Source of the DNA: Halocafeteria seosinensis
Taxonomy: Eukaryota; Sar; Bigyra; Bicosoecida
Assembly: GCA_001687465.1 (NCBI GenBank)
Contig: LVLI01000313.1
Coordinates: forward strand, 1 to 64,000
DNA: 64,000 bases
Reading direction: 5' to 3'
The position numbers and the translations under genes were made by a program. This document shows positions 45,709 to 56,544 of the stretch, piece by piece. Each line of letters starts with the position of its first letter. Position 1 is the stretch's first letter. The notes under the pieces were generated by a model that saw nothing but the letters and a program-made list of their open reading frames with translations, was not told the DNA's origin and did not search any database.

Positions 45709-46754
45709 ATGGAAAACTGTAAGTCGCTAACCCGCTGCCAGTGCCAGCCGATACAACACCGCCATATTTTTTCCGTTTGGAATACGGCGAGGAAAAGGAA
45801 ACAGAATTTTCTGTTTTGATGGACGCAAGCAAAGAAGTGGTCGCATCTGCGGGTGTGAGAAAAAGAGTGGAAGTCACGGTAAACATGGTGAAAGGAAGAT
45901 GGGCTGGTACTGTGGGCATTCTGACTTTAAGATTCCTTTACTTGGCTGGGAAGAGGATTATTGTGCAGCCTTCTAACCATCCACCCGGGGATGTGGTGTC
46001 TGGATGCGGTGCACGACTGCGATCATCCGTGTAGAAGCTTCTTGGACTCCGAAAAACGAAGGAGAGCGACCCGCTCCTGGCGTCTTCTTTCTCTTTAAGC
46101 AGTATCAATGGGACCCGTGGTATCCGGCTGCTTTGCTCCAATTATGCATGCGGTACATCTATGCAATTGTCTGTTGGGATCGTTCCCAATGGCTCCGCGT
46201 TGCCAATGCTTGACGACGAAGCCATGCGGTACATCGTTATCCCACGTGCCTATAAGTTTGAACTTTACGTTAACGAAGAACTTCAACGGAGCACCGTATA
46301 TTTTGCGGGGCAATCATCGAAAACCACCTGGGAGGTACAACACATGCAGGTCGAGGATTTCTTCCAGGGGAGTCTCGGTAGACTCACACGGTCACCTAAC
46401 CCGAAGTATGCTAAGGTTTACAATGGTCCTCTGCCCAGTTCAAGGAGCTCTGAAGAGCCTGAATTACGTGGCAGTTTGCGCAAAAGGATTCCACCACCAG
46501 GAGACTTAACTAGTACACAAAGTGTGTCTAATGTACTGTCGTACGTGGTTAACAACGACTTTGAGGATATGCACCCTGAGGTGTTCCAGAATCTTCGAAG
46601 TCTAACAGTCTTTGACCTATGCCCCAACGATCAAGTAACATTAGGGATGACAAAACTCAATAGGAAAGGCTGGATTGGCGATGTCGCCCTTACCTGTAAC
46701 GGTAGGTATGCAACTCTATCATATCATAGATCCTTCCCACATCTTGTTAATTAA
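45709..46754 (+). CDS. Hypothetical protein with a 29-nt intron
   Basis: Proposed exons 45709-45718, 45748-46030 and 46103-46754 give 314 residues with consistent phases. The first intron would be only 29 nt (GTAAGT...CCAG) and the second 72 nt (GTAGAA...GCAG). The protein starts MENSDTTPPYFFRLEYGEEK. Later parts include RIIVQPSNHPPGDVV, INGTRGIRLLCSN, GTSMQLSVGIVPNGSALP, MRYIVIPRAYKFELYVNEE and QRSTVYFAGQSSKTTWEV. The middle looks like a beta-rich domain with a short glycine/asparagine turn pattern. No family recognised. A minus-strand frame over the same bases (45383-45919) is judged a shadow. An ATG at 45663 is in another frame and stops at the first intron. Confidence 0.6.
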
Positions 46755-46864
46755 GACAGCACTCTTGCCTTAAGTTATGCTTCACGAGGACGCTAGCATT
46801 GTGAAATGTCCCAAAAAGGTATTGCGTCTTTGCCTGAATAAAGAAATATACCTACTACACTACA

Positions 46865-47494
46865 CTACTGTGCCGCTACATTGGCTTTCTGGACTAATTG
46901 AGCCCACTGCTCTCGTAGCGCCTTCTGGTGGTCCAGTTGGCAGTCGAGGTGCACACTTTGATATTTATGATCAATAACACAGCCGTCAACCGAGTCCACC
47001 TTGGTGGCATTGGCACAGGCGTGAATTTCATGGAAAACCTGCGATAGTGTCTGACGATCGCCTGTTTGCCTTGCTTGCTCCAGTTGTTGGTCCAGCGTCT
47101 CCAGACGATTCCTAGCCTTATCGTAAGCTGCTTGTTTCTCTGGGAGCACCACCGGTTCTATCGCCACGTATGCTTTATCCAGGAGCTGTTGCACAAACTC
47201 TCCAGTCTGCTTAATGTTCTGTCGGTCGTTCCGATTGAGTATATCCAGTTGTTCAGGAGCTATATAGCGTTGGACCCTCTCGCGATACAGGTTCAGTCGC
47301 TCCTGGAGCTGAGAAGCCTGCAACATGGAGATATACACAGCCAACGTAGTATCATGACACGGAGGATACGAGACTATCCACGTGCATACCTCTTCGCGTA
47401 TGCGGAGAGTGTCCTGCAACAATGTCTCCAATTCATCCGTGAGATGGCTCGCACAGCGGGTAGCGGTATTTTGACGAAAGAGCGCCTCCGACAT
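46865..47494 (-). CDS. Cys-containing coiled-coil protein, paralogue A
   Basis: Two exons, 47494-47390 and 47317-46865, give 185 residues. The 72-nt intron (GTATGC...TGCAG) could also be read through in frame. It starts MSEALFRQNTATRCASHLTD and continues in charged helices (ASQLQERLNLYRERVQRY, NRLETLDQQLEQARQ). The C-terminal third has conserved Cys: HACANATKV, DGCVIDHKYQSVHLDCQL, then HQKALREQWAQL. The same Cys and helix pattern, and the intron at the same place, occur in the gene at 48168-48829, so the two are paralogues on the same strand about 0.7 kb apart. No known family comes to mind. A soluble coiled-coil protein with disulphides or metal-binding Cys is likely. Confidence 0.65.
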   Translation of the reverse strand: MSEALFRQNTATRCASHLTDELETLLQDTLRIREEVCTWIVSYPPCHDTTLAVYISMLQASQLQERLNLYRERVQRYIAPEQLDILNRNDRQNIKQTGEFVQQLLDKAYVAIEPVVLPEKQAAYDKARNRLETLDQQLEQARQTGDRQTLSQVFHEIHACANATKVDSVDGCVIDHKYQSVHLDCQLDHQKALREQWAQLVQKANVAAQ

Positions 47495-48167
47495 CGTCTA
47501 TCCTACAACCACGGTATGTATGTGCATGAATTTCGAATTCCACATCAGCTGCTGTACTTCTGGATATAAAGGCACTTTTGTCAACAATACTGGGTATTAG
47601 TTAAATCTAAACTGTGGAGACGTGATGTGAATGGAGAAAACTCTGACTTCCAAGGATTCCTGCCCACTAGAATCAAGTAGTAATTGCGTCTTCTTCGATT
47701 ATACACTCAATTACAACGCAAATGTCAATGCCTTTACTGTTACTACCCGTGTCAATATGTTAAGTCGCGGCTCTCGTCGTTGCTCGGTGACCGACGGTCA
47801 GCGTGGTCGTTGGTTGAGGATTCCAAACCAAACGAGCACCCTTAAGAGTCTTACAGGCTTACCCCTTCCGTCCCCCGTTTCAACTGACGAAACCCTGAGA
47901 GTGTTGAAAGTGGTGGTGAATTGGTGTACCTGGTTTGTAACTGCTAGTAGTATTATTTGCTTTATTGCCGAATTTACCGTACGTGGCAACACCATGGTTT
48001 CTGATGTTGCACTGCGTGGACGAGACACTTGCTCTTGCTTACTGTCCCGTCAGGTTTGCACCAATTCTCATACAATCGGCCAGGATTTCAGTCTAACTGG
48101 TTGTAAATCCCCGTGTCATACCTAGAGCCTTCATTCCATTCCTCCTTTCTAGCCTGGGGCTTTGGTC
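47495..48167. other. Intergenic region
   Basis: Separates the two coiled-coil paralogues. A plus-strand frame at 47631-48125 is open but has no support. Confidence 0.45.
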
Positions 48168-48829
48168 CTAGTTCCTGGCCCTCTTGGAGCATCGCCGGTT
48201 CTCTGTGGCGCTCTGAGCCAGTTTAGACAAATCCTTCCACCTATTTTTGAGCGCCTTCTGCTCGGTTAGTTCGCACCCGACGTGGATACGCTCATAGTGC
48301 GGATCAACGTTCGCACAGTCCTCAGGCAAGGTGGCGTTCCTACATCGCATAATTTCATTGGAAACGTGGAAAAGCCGCTCGGCGTTATCATCCTCCTTTG
48401 CCCTGTGGAATTTTTGTTCCAGGCGATCAAAATACCTATGTGCCTCAACGGCCTGCTTCTCTTTCTCGCGTCGGTCTGGAGATGAAATGTCTTGTGCCGT
48501 CACCTTGGTCTTCTTCAGATATTCTTCTATACACTCTCCCACTCCAACAATATTTCTTCTCTCGTAGTCGTTCATTGGATCAGAAGCATGGTATTCGGCC
48601 GCGCACTCCTTGAGTTCCTTCACACACTCGCTCAGCTCTCGTTGAAGCCCCTCGGCCTGTGCCTCACAACGACACCTTACGCATTCAACAAGAAACAACA
48701 ATCTTTAAGGGGACAAATCCTGGCCCCCTCCAATCCAACCCATGGGGAACATTGACGTACCTCTCTGCGCTTTTCAGTCGTTCTCGCCAGGAGCGTGTCC
48801 AGTCTACTTTGAAGAGTATTCTCTGCCAT
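48168..48829 (-). CDS. Cys-containing coiled-coil protein, paralogue B
   Basis: Two exons, 48829-48761 and 48662-48168, give 187 residues; the 98-nt intron (GTACGT donor, TGAG acceptor) sits at the same place as in paralogue A. It starts MAENTLQSRLDTLLARTTEK, then LQRELSECVKELKECAAEY, FDRLEQKFHRAKEDD, a conserved EIMRCRNATLPEDCANVD stretch and HYERIHVGCELTEQKALKNR. The pairs RCRNAT/ACANAT, VGCEL/LDCQL and EQKALKNRW/HQKALREQW line up with paralogue A. Seven or more Cys and long charged helices suggest a disulphide-tied helical bundle. Function unknown. The lower-case start choice rests on the ATG at 48829 and the shared exon layout. Confidence 0.7.
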
Positions 48830-48929
48830 CCTTACCCGTAAACGTATCTTTGCTGGCAGAATACCAAATTAAAAGATTGACTCTCTCTTGCACGGGTAAA
48901 ATAAACAAGTACTTTTGAGTTGGGACAAC

Positions 48930-49150
48930 AATACGAGGGAAATGTAGCTTACTATGATACTGCAGTACAGCACCGGGATCCTGCTGGAAGATGCGGAACT
49001 TGCGAAAGCTGATGACGGCCAAACTGTCTGTAACGTTCATGCGCCACAACGTGAAAGAGTTGGAGCGGTTCCGGGTAGGGTTCACCCCGCACACGGCGTA
49101 GCGTAATCTCTAGCCTACACGTCTTCCGGTAGGAGCAATACTATAATACA
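48930..49150 (+). mobile_element. LINE-like fragment, copy 3
   Basis: Plus-strand match to the C-terminal coding end of the family (gatgacggccaaactgtctg, gcgccacaacgtgaaagag) followed by the 3' end (gtagggttcaccccgcacac, cttccggtaggagcaatac) and tacacacac. Only about 200 bases remain. Confidence 0.7.
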
Positions 49151-49249
49151 CACACGTACTTGAAGTACGTTGTTGGCTCTGAAAGCTTCACAAGAAAACT
49201 CTCAAACTTTAAAAAGGGAACGCCACGCAAAGGATCCGCCGTCATGACA

Positions 49250-49510
49250 GGACAACAGTGTGTATTAGTATTGTTCCTAACCGGAAGACGTGTATCAGTA
49301 GCACTGGAGAGGTACATCCGCATGAGTCAATTGCCAGTGGAGAGAGAGGTGCTCATAGATCCACGAAACGAAGCTGACGACGGCCAAGCTGTCTGTCACG
49401 TTGATGCCCCACAACGTGAAGATGTTGGAACGGTTCCGGGTAGAGTTCACCCCAGACACGGCCTGTAGACTACACTTCTTCCGGTAGGCGCAATACTAAT
49501 ACACACTTTG
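49250..49510 (+). mobile_element. LINE-like fragment, copy 4, rearranged
   Basis: Starts with a reversed 3'-end piece (tgtgtattagtattgttcct, then ccggaagacgtgta), continues with sequence matching the reverse of 37300-37350 (catccgcatgagtcaattgc, agtggagagagaggtgctc), then the C-terminal coding piece and a forward 3' end at 49440-49505. This implies internal deletion plus a junction of two copies. Confidence 0.6.
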
Positions 49511-50265
49511 AGACTCAAAGGCTTCTGGCTTTGAAAACTAGAGTCAACACCCAACCTCGTGGTGTCTGTCCGTCTGAGATCTGGAGGCTGGAGCCGCTGG
49601 GAATGTAACAACGAAGAGCACGGAAGTGTGAATGATGGCCCACCGGCAGTTGGATGTAGCCGTTGGATGTAACAACTTCATTTGCTAACAAGTTTGCATA
49701 ATTATATGGTATAGAAATACGTGATAGCGATCCCGACAGATATGTTATATAGCTACTTCTGACTTAATTTAGGGACTGTACTTCAGCTGCTGTAGTACAG
49801 TACGGTGTGAGGGCTGAGTCACGTCCTCAGTGAAAACAACAGCACATGCTCGGGAAGTAAAACTCAGCAAACAAATAGAGTCCGAACATGCACAGTACGG
49901 GGGTGTCAAGCGTTCACTCCACCTTCTCCTGCTTCTAATGTAGCTATGATGGCAACGTTAATTCGAGCAATAACGTTACGCCCCCATTCCGGAATCCGGA
50001 GTTTTGGCAGCCTGTGGACGGTTGCGCCGATGGACGGATGCGCGGTCGGACAACCAGTTTAAAGGGTTTGTTGTGTTGCTCTTTATTATTGCATGAGAGA
50101 GATGAAAGGGAGAAGTTACCAAGGAAGAATCGAGTGAACTATTGGAGTCTGCAGTGCAACATAACAACGCTGTGCGTGTATTAGTGCAATAGCCAACGAG
50201 CAGCCCTAACCAACGAACTACACTGATGCACTGTACAATTAGTGGTGGCCTTATTTAGTTTTGCA
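49511..50265. other. Intergenic region
   Basis: No supported gene. A short match to the dispersed repeat (gatggcccaccggcagt) lies at 49634-49651. Confidence 0.45.
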
Positions 50266-53200
50266 ATGTCTCAAACAGTTGAAGGGAGACTGTCCTCATT
50301 GCTGTTGAGATGGAGAGCAGCGAGGGTAAGTCCCATCACTATCATCACCATCATGGTTACGGTGGTTTGCCCTCTTGTGGGACATAGGCAACATCCACCA
50401 CATGGCCATAGCTTCCAGCATTGCATTTCCAGCACCGCGGCTGTCTGGATTGCACAACAAGATTTCATTGAAGATTATAGGGCAACGGAGTGTGTCGCGT
50501 GCCTTCATGCAAACACAACGTCTCTGTAAGTCGATTGCATGAAATGATTCATGAAGAACCTCAACAGACGCTCATCAGGCAATGGCCGTGCAGCAGCGCA
50601 AACGTACCACTTAGTCTGGCTGAACCATGTAACTCCTTAGGCTGGCCACAAGACAAGAACGCTATGGGCATTCAACTCTATCTCTCTGTAATCAGCGACT
50701 CCATATTTTCAACAGTGCCGGTATCCTTGTCAACTCTGGCTGTAATTGAGGATCCAATCACGTTGACTGAGTTGGCGGAGCTTCAAGAGGAAGACCAACG
50801 AATTGGAGCAGTCTGGTCATCATCCATGGAAAGTAGCAAGGCCAGTTTCGAGGATAAAAAAGACCCTGAAAGTAAACAACGGTTCCGATTCGATGAAGAG
50901 AGTAAGCCACTTAATGCGTTGGCTTCTGTGACACTAATGGCCAAGACCACGGATGTGGCAGGAATTCGAGACCTGAATAAAGTGTTCGCCCGATGCTCAC
51001 AACGGAACGGTACCATTTCAAGAGCAGTAACTGGTTTTATTATGCTTGGAGAGCTCTTCGTCGAACATCGAAACGTGCCTAAACCACTGATTCGTTGGAC
51101 AGCTTCGCCGCTTGCTGCACTTGATCTGGCTGTTATATCATTTCTGGTTGCATCATGGGTCTGGCAGTGGATTGCAGGTTCGCGAAGTCGCCAAGCTAAA
51201 GACGAACGCTTCGGAAAGGCCCAACAATGCCATCCCTTCAGTAGGAAGAAGCAGCATGTGATGGAGAGTTGCGGAGAATGGACAAACTCCCTGATCCAAG
51301 GTCCAAGAAGCCCATTACTGCTGATGAGTATGTGGGTTTTATCAGTATGTTGCGTACGGTTTTCAACGGCAATAAATTTACGACCTTCGATCCTAGGTGG
51401 AACTCAGCCATGTTTTCACTATATCCCTCAGCAATTGCTGTTTCAAATGAATTGCAGTGTGCTTGTATGGAGTGGTCATGGCTATGGAAATACAGACTAC
51501 ATCTTATTACATGCGAACGAGATTTTCGATGGTGGTCGGCAACATGGGAACATCATCGATTTGAGCGGAATCACAGAGTTCGATGGACTATTTCGGGTAA
51601 TACTAAGTCTTTCATCCTATGATCAAGCTCCCTTAATCCGAAATTTGGATGTTAGGAATGGAACAACGGCACAATGGGGTGGATTTATTGTCCAAAAACA
51701 GCAGACGTTCTTTATGATAGATTCATGTAGTTCATCCGGAGATATCACAAACCAACAAGGTGGTGGCATATGTGGCTACCGAAGTGGTCTCTCCAATGGC
51801 CAAATTAAGATATCGAATTCGTATTCGACAGGAAGAATACTAGGGAAGTATGCAGGTGGTATTGCGGGAAGAAGCGCAGGTTACAATCATGGGATTATCA
51901 ATATCACGGATTCTTATTCCACTGGGAGTATTGAAGGAATGTTATCAGGTGGTATTTGTGGAGAAACTGCTGGTAGCAACAACGGCCAAGTGTACATTAC
52001 TCGTTCCTATTCAACAGGTGACATTCTTGGTTCATGGGGTGGAGGTATTGTAGGTAATGATGCTGGTGTGAACGATGGGCTTGTGCATATCAAGGAGTGT
52101 TTTAGTATGGGACAAATTGCTGCGCCATATAGTGGTGGGATAACTGGAGGTAATACAGCAAAGGATCAGGGTGAAGTGCACATTGTAGATTGCTATACAC
52201 GAGGCGTGATTAGTGGTCAAAATGCGGGAGGCATTACAGGAGAAAACGCAGGAGGCTGTTGTCAATGGTCAACAGGCGACATCTACATTACTAATACGTA
52301 TGCATCCGGGAATATCGCTGGAAATAATGCAGGTGGAATTATAGGAGGTATACATAGTGATGCAAGTGGTACTATTCAAGTGAACTTTTCGGTATACAAC
52401 GATGCCAATTTGCAACTGGTAGGATCCGACCCTAGCAACAAACTCTCTCAGCTAGGAAATTCTGGTGATTTGACAATGATACATGGCGCCCTGTACCAAT
52501 ACGGAGGTCTAAAGAGATGGTCTGAAGAAGTATGGTCTCCAGATGGTGGTAGGAGTTTATATGACGACGCTGATGAAGATAAAGAACTGCCGATTCTACT
52601 CTTTCAGCTGCCCTCATCTTCGCCTAATCCCTCGATTACACCGATTTCTACGCCTAGCTCCACAGGTTCCAGCACTACTACACCATCTACTTCGCAGAGT
52701 CAACCGATGACGCACTCCGCAACTACAAGTTCCACGACAACATTGACATCTACACAGACTGCCACACCAAGTAACACGGCGACAGCGACGTCCAGCAATT
52801 CGCCTTCAGCCTCAGAATCACCCACCATGACAGGATCATCATCTCCCAGTTACACTCCAACATCGAGCTTGACGACCTCCAGTGATTCGCCTTCAGCCTC
52901 AGAATCACCGACCATGACAGGATCATCATCTCCCAGCTACACTCAAACATCGAGCTTGACGTCGACGCCATCCTCTTGGCTGACGATGACTCACTCTGCC
53001 GCTGTAAGTTCGACGGCGACATCTACAGTTACGGGAAGTGTTACTCCAAGTAACACGGGGACTACAACCTCCAGCAATTCTCCTTCAGTCTCAGAATCAG
53101 CGAGCATTACGGGGACGTGGTCATCATCTTTCAGCTGCACTGCAACATCGGGTTTGACTTCGTCGATTACGCGAACCCTTACACCAAGTAAAACACAAAC

Positions 53201-53420
53201 TGCAACGTCCAGCAACCCTCCTTCAACTTCAGAATCGTCGGCCACGACGGAATCATCATCTCCGTCATCGCCACGCAGCTTCACTCCAATACCCAGCGTC
53301 ACTCCGACGCCTTCCAAGACAAGTACCTCTACTCCATCATCAAGGAAGCCTGTTGGTCAGTATCGAAAGTTGATCACAATAGTTGCTCAAAGACCAAGGC
53401 GCACGGTAATAGGCTGCTGA
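50266..53420 (+). CDS. GLUG-repeat, Ser/Thr-rich surface protein
   Basis: Exons 50266-50325, 50419-50525 and 50579-53420 give 1002 residues in one frame. Residues about 445-645 are a run of roughly 35-residue repeats of the GLUG type (GGICGETAGSNNGQVYITRS, SYSTGDILGSWGGGIVGN), a beta-helix-like fold found in secreted and surface adhesins. Residues about 735-985 are a Ser/Thr stalk with near-perfect repeats (SPSASESPTMTGSSSPSYT). The tail is VAQRPRRTVIGC, like LPAQRPKRRVR in the secreted protein at 35506-36549. Two hydrophobic segments occur at about 235-257 and 300-318. The second could be the signal peptide of a shorter protein starting at ATG 51261 (MESCGEWTNSLIQG), so this locus may be two genes read as one. 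The first two exons join by 93- and 53-nt introns. Confidence 0.65.
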
Positions 53421-54473
53421 GAGCTACGAATTGTTACAGGAAGACAGGCCATCTATGCCGACCATGTCTCCGGAACGTCGGCTCCAATGTCACTACTTCC
53501 TAAGAAACTTCAAGAGAAAAAGAGATCTCTGTCCATCAAAACGAGTTTATATATGCTACTTGGTTAAATACATGTACGTGCATGACAGGAACAACACGAG
53601 TATAGTACGTGTAGTAGTTGCGCTTCTGATGCTTATTGGTATTGCTCCTGGGGGTACCCACTGCAAGTTATAGTGACACATACGTATGTACTTGTACAAC
53701 CGTACAAGTCGTATGTTTGGCCATGCCAGACTCCTCCTCCAGTTACCACCAGTACCAAGTGGAATCGTGTCTTCCTCCTTCTGCGATCTACCTCCGTGTC
53801 TACTTACGTTGTTATCGAAGGCCCCGTCAGCTTCCTGGGCCTTCGGAAATTAATGGCAGTTTCTCGGGTGCTTCAGTACACCGAGCCGTCTCTTGGGTTT
53901 GTGAAGGTGTCAACCGACAGGAAGTGTGCAACTCCAGTAAGAATGACTCTCGCAGTATTGTTGGCAATCACAAATACCAGTGACACTGGAACACATACAT
54001 AGAATTTGATAATAGTTAGAAAAGCATTTTGCTTTGCCATTAGTGAGATATTGGTCTCTCCTGTCAGTGACGTAGTTTATTGTGCTCCAACTTCAACCTG
54101 TCGCAACCGGGATATACCAGGTACAGAGTTTATACGCTTCTGTTTCCAACAACAACAGCATCCAAGTTTCGAGTATAGACCGTCACACTAGTTGGCCTAT
54201 CGCTGTTGTAGTGCTCTTTGTAAAACCGAGAGATAAACGAGCAGCTGGGAAACTCCGTCGGGCGAAGTTACAGGCAGCAGCTGGCAGTTACTGTACCAGC
54301 GGCGCTGACTTTTTGACTTCATTGAGAAGAAGTCAACCGTCGCGCGGACGAAGACAGAAGTTCATTTACACTCGTGTTGATAGCAATTAACTTGCATATC
54401 ATTGAACGACGCGAATATTTGGTTCCCGGTGTTTTAGGCTCGTGTGGCATTGGACTTGAAGCAGTCAGTGATC
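53421..54473. other. Intergenic region
   Basis: Several overlapping frames near 53636-54390 without support. A TTTTAG acceptor-like site just before 54440 leaves room for an upstream leader exon of the phosphodiesterase gene. Confidence 0.4.
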
Positions 54474-55999
54474 ATGGTACAATCAGAAAATACAATGGTC
54501 CGCTTAGGTGGAGGAAACTTCAGAATGATAAAGTCTTCTGATAGACAAAGACATATAAAGATACTAGCATCTACTTCTTCCGAAGCAAAATGCTCGACTA
54601 AAGGGCACGAGACGTCACGCACAGGCCAGTATGGAGATGGCTTGGTTGTGGTAGGAACTACACCGTCCAGTTGGACGAAGTCAACCTCTTCGGAGCAGTG
54701 TACGCATAAAACAAAGGATAGAATTGAGCTTTGCATTGTTGGAACAGGAATAGCTGCAAGGAGTGGAAGCCGCGTCAGTCACACATTTAGTCGCTCTCTT
54801 TCAAGTTGCTCCTCTACTTCCATAGAGTCACCGATCTCGAGTGATGGAGGAGGACATTCGTCCAGCAATGTCCAGCAGCAAGGACGAATTACAATGAAAT
54901 CACTTGCATCTGAGGACATTAGATCATGGGAATTTGAAATACTAAACAAGAGCCATGCACAGTTGAAGTGCACTGTGAAAACAATTCTCCGCTTTTGGTC
55001 TTTGCCCGAAAATTTTGGTATCTCACCGGACTCTATGGATCGCTTTCTTTCTCTGGTGGAAGGATTATACAACGACCAACCGTACGTACCATGGCGAATC
55101 ATTTCCTTGGTTTACCGGAACATATTTTGACATCTACCATTTGTGCTAGTTGCAGGTTTCACAATTTCAAACACGCTGTGGGCACTATGCACACTGCCTT
55201 CTTGATCCTTCTACGTTCCAAAACGAATTCTTTCTTCACCGACCTGGAATTATTGGCCATTTTGGTCGCTGCCTTATGGTAAGTTAAGCACTGCAACCTT
55301 TCCATCCGGGTTTTAGCGTGTAACCGAAGTATGTCTCCCATCTGCAGTCACGACATTGACCACCCTGGCCATTCTCAAGCATTTGAAGTCAACAGCAGTA
55401 GCCGACTTGCTCGGGCGTACAACAACACGGATGTTCTGGAACACTATCATGCTGACAAAGCCTTAGAACTGCTAAAAGATAAGGATTTAGATATTCTGGG
55501 AACCCTTTCATCAGAAGAAGCACAACACTTCCGTGAAGTAGTTCGCAGCACGATACTGGGGACTGCAATGTCTCAACATCATACACTCTTGGAATCGCTG
55601 ACCTCTAGAAGAACCATGACTTCACTTAAGGAAGAGAATGCGTGCAACATTCCATTCGACAAGCACAATCAAGAGGATAGACTGCAGTTGGCCAAAATGG
55701 TAGTGCATACAGCTGATCTTGCTGGACAGACGACAAATTACCGAACTGCTCAAGGCTGGGGGACTTTAGTCATCGCTGAGTTTTCAAGAGAAGCTGCAAA
55801 GCATGAAGCTAAAGGACTTGAGGCGCCTTCTTTCATGAATAATATTCGGACAAACAAGGATGAAAATAAGTTGCAGGCTTCGTTCATTCAAGGAATTTGC
55901 TTGCCTTTATGGGAAGCCATGAATGTAGCCATTGGAGGTCTCGATGAACCCGTAGAAAATCTAAATCACAATTGCCAAGCATACTTAGCAGGTTGCTAG
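54474..55999 (+). CDS. Class I 3',5'-cyclic nucleotide phosphodiesterase
   Basis: Three exons, 54474-55081, 55156-55278 and 55348-55999, give 460 residues; the introns (74 and 69 nt) interrupt the catalytic domain. The domain (about 200-455) has the metal-binding set of class I PDEs: FHNFKHAV (H205 proton donor position, H209), ALCHDIDHPGHSQAFEVN (H245, D246) and VVHTADLAGQ (D367). SDR-free and typical are ARAYNNTDVLEHYHADKALE and SFIQGICLPLWEAMN. It hydrolyses cAMP and/or cGMP; specificity cannot be read by eye. The first 150 residues are Ser-rich and lack GAF or PAS domains. It probably shares a signalling pathway with the cAMP-receptor-like GPCR fusion at 20714-23173, but only by inference. 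The ATG at 54474 is the first in the frame. Confidence 0.88.
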
Positions 56000-56544
56000 G
56001 CTATGAAAGAGAACGACAATCACCAGCATTAATGTCATGAAGCATAATGGAAGCATTGGCCTAGTATCGAAGTAGCGGTCTGACTAGAGGTGAAATACTG
56101 ATCACCTTCGGCACATTTCTTCAGTGGTTTCAGTAGCAGCTATCAGGATAGTGTGTCACAAAACTTCAGATATCCCTAACTACTAAATTAGTAACTAGTA
56201 GGGTCCACATTCGGTTGATGAAGTTAAGTACCACCATACAATATTGTATTGTTAGTAGTAGTTTAAAATTCACGAACAATTACCGCACCAATAAAATGAA
56301 TTCTTTGAACCAGACAATACAATTTTCAAACTTCCATTTTTTCTTTCACGTTTTCTCCCTGAATCCCGTACGTTGTAAGATAGCTCTGAGGAAACTCCTG
56401 AATTTCAATGAAATTCAATAATTTCAATTCCCCGGGAGTGCAAGCAAAGATTGTCCGGTTCGCATCTCGTTGCTTCATTTGGCCTTTATCATGCCACATT
56501 ATAGATGATAGTGTTGGAGAACCTTACCATAGAATACTAGAATC
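56000..56544. other. Intergenic region
   Basis: AT-rich 3' flank of the phosphodiesterase and promoter side of EFR3; no supported gene. Confidence 0.5.

Noticed and set aside
45383-45919. 178-codon minus-strand frame
   Set aside because: Antisense to two better-supported plus-strand genes.
47631-48125. 164-codon plus-strand frame between the coiled-coil paralogues
   Set aside because: No motif or splice support.
54002-54390. Possible upstream exon of the phosphodiesterase
   Set aside because: An acceptor-like TTTTAG precedes 54440, but no donor joins in phase with confidence; the ATG at 54474 suffices.
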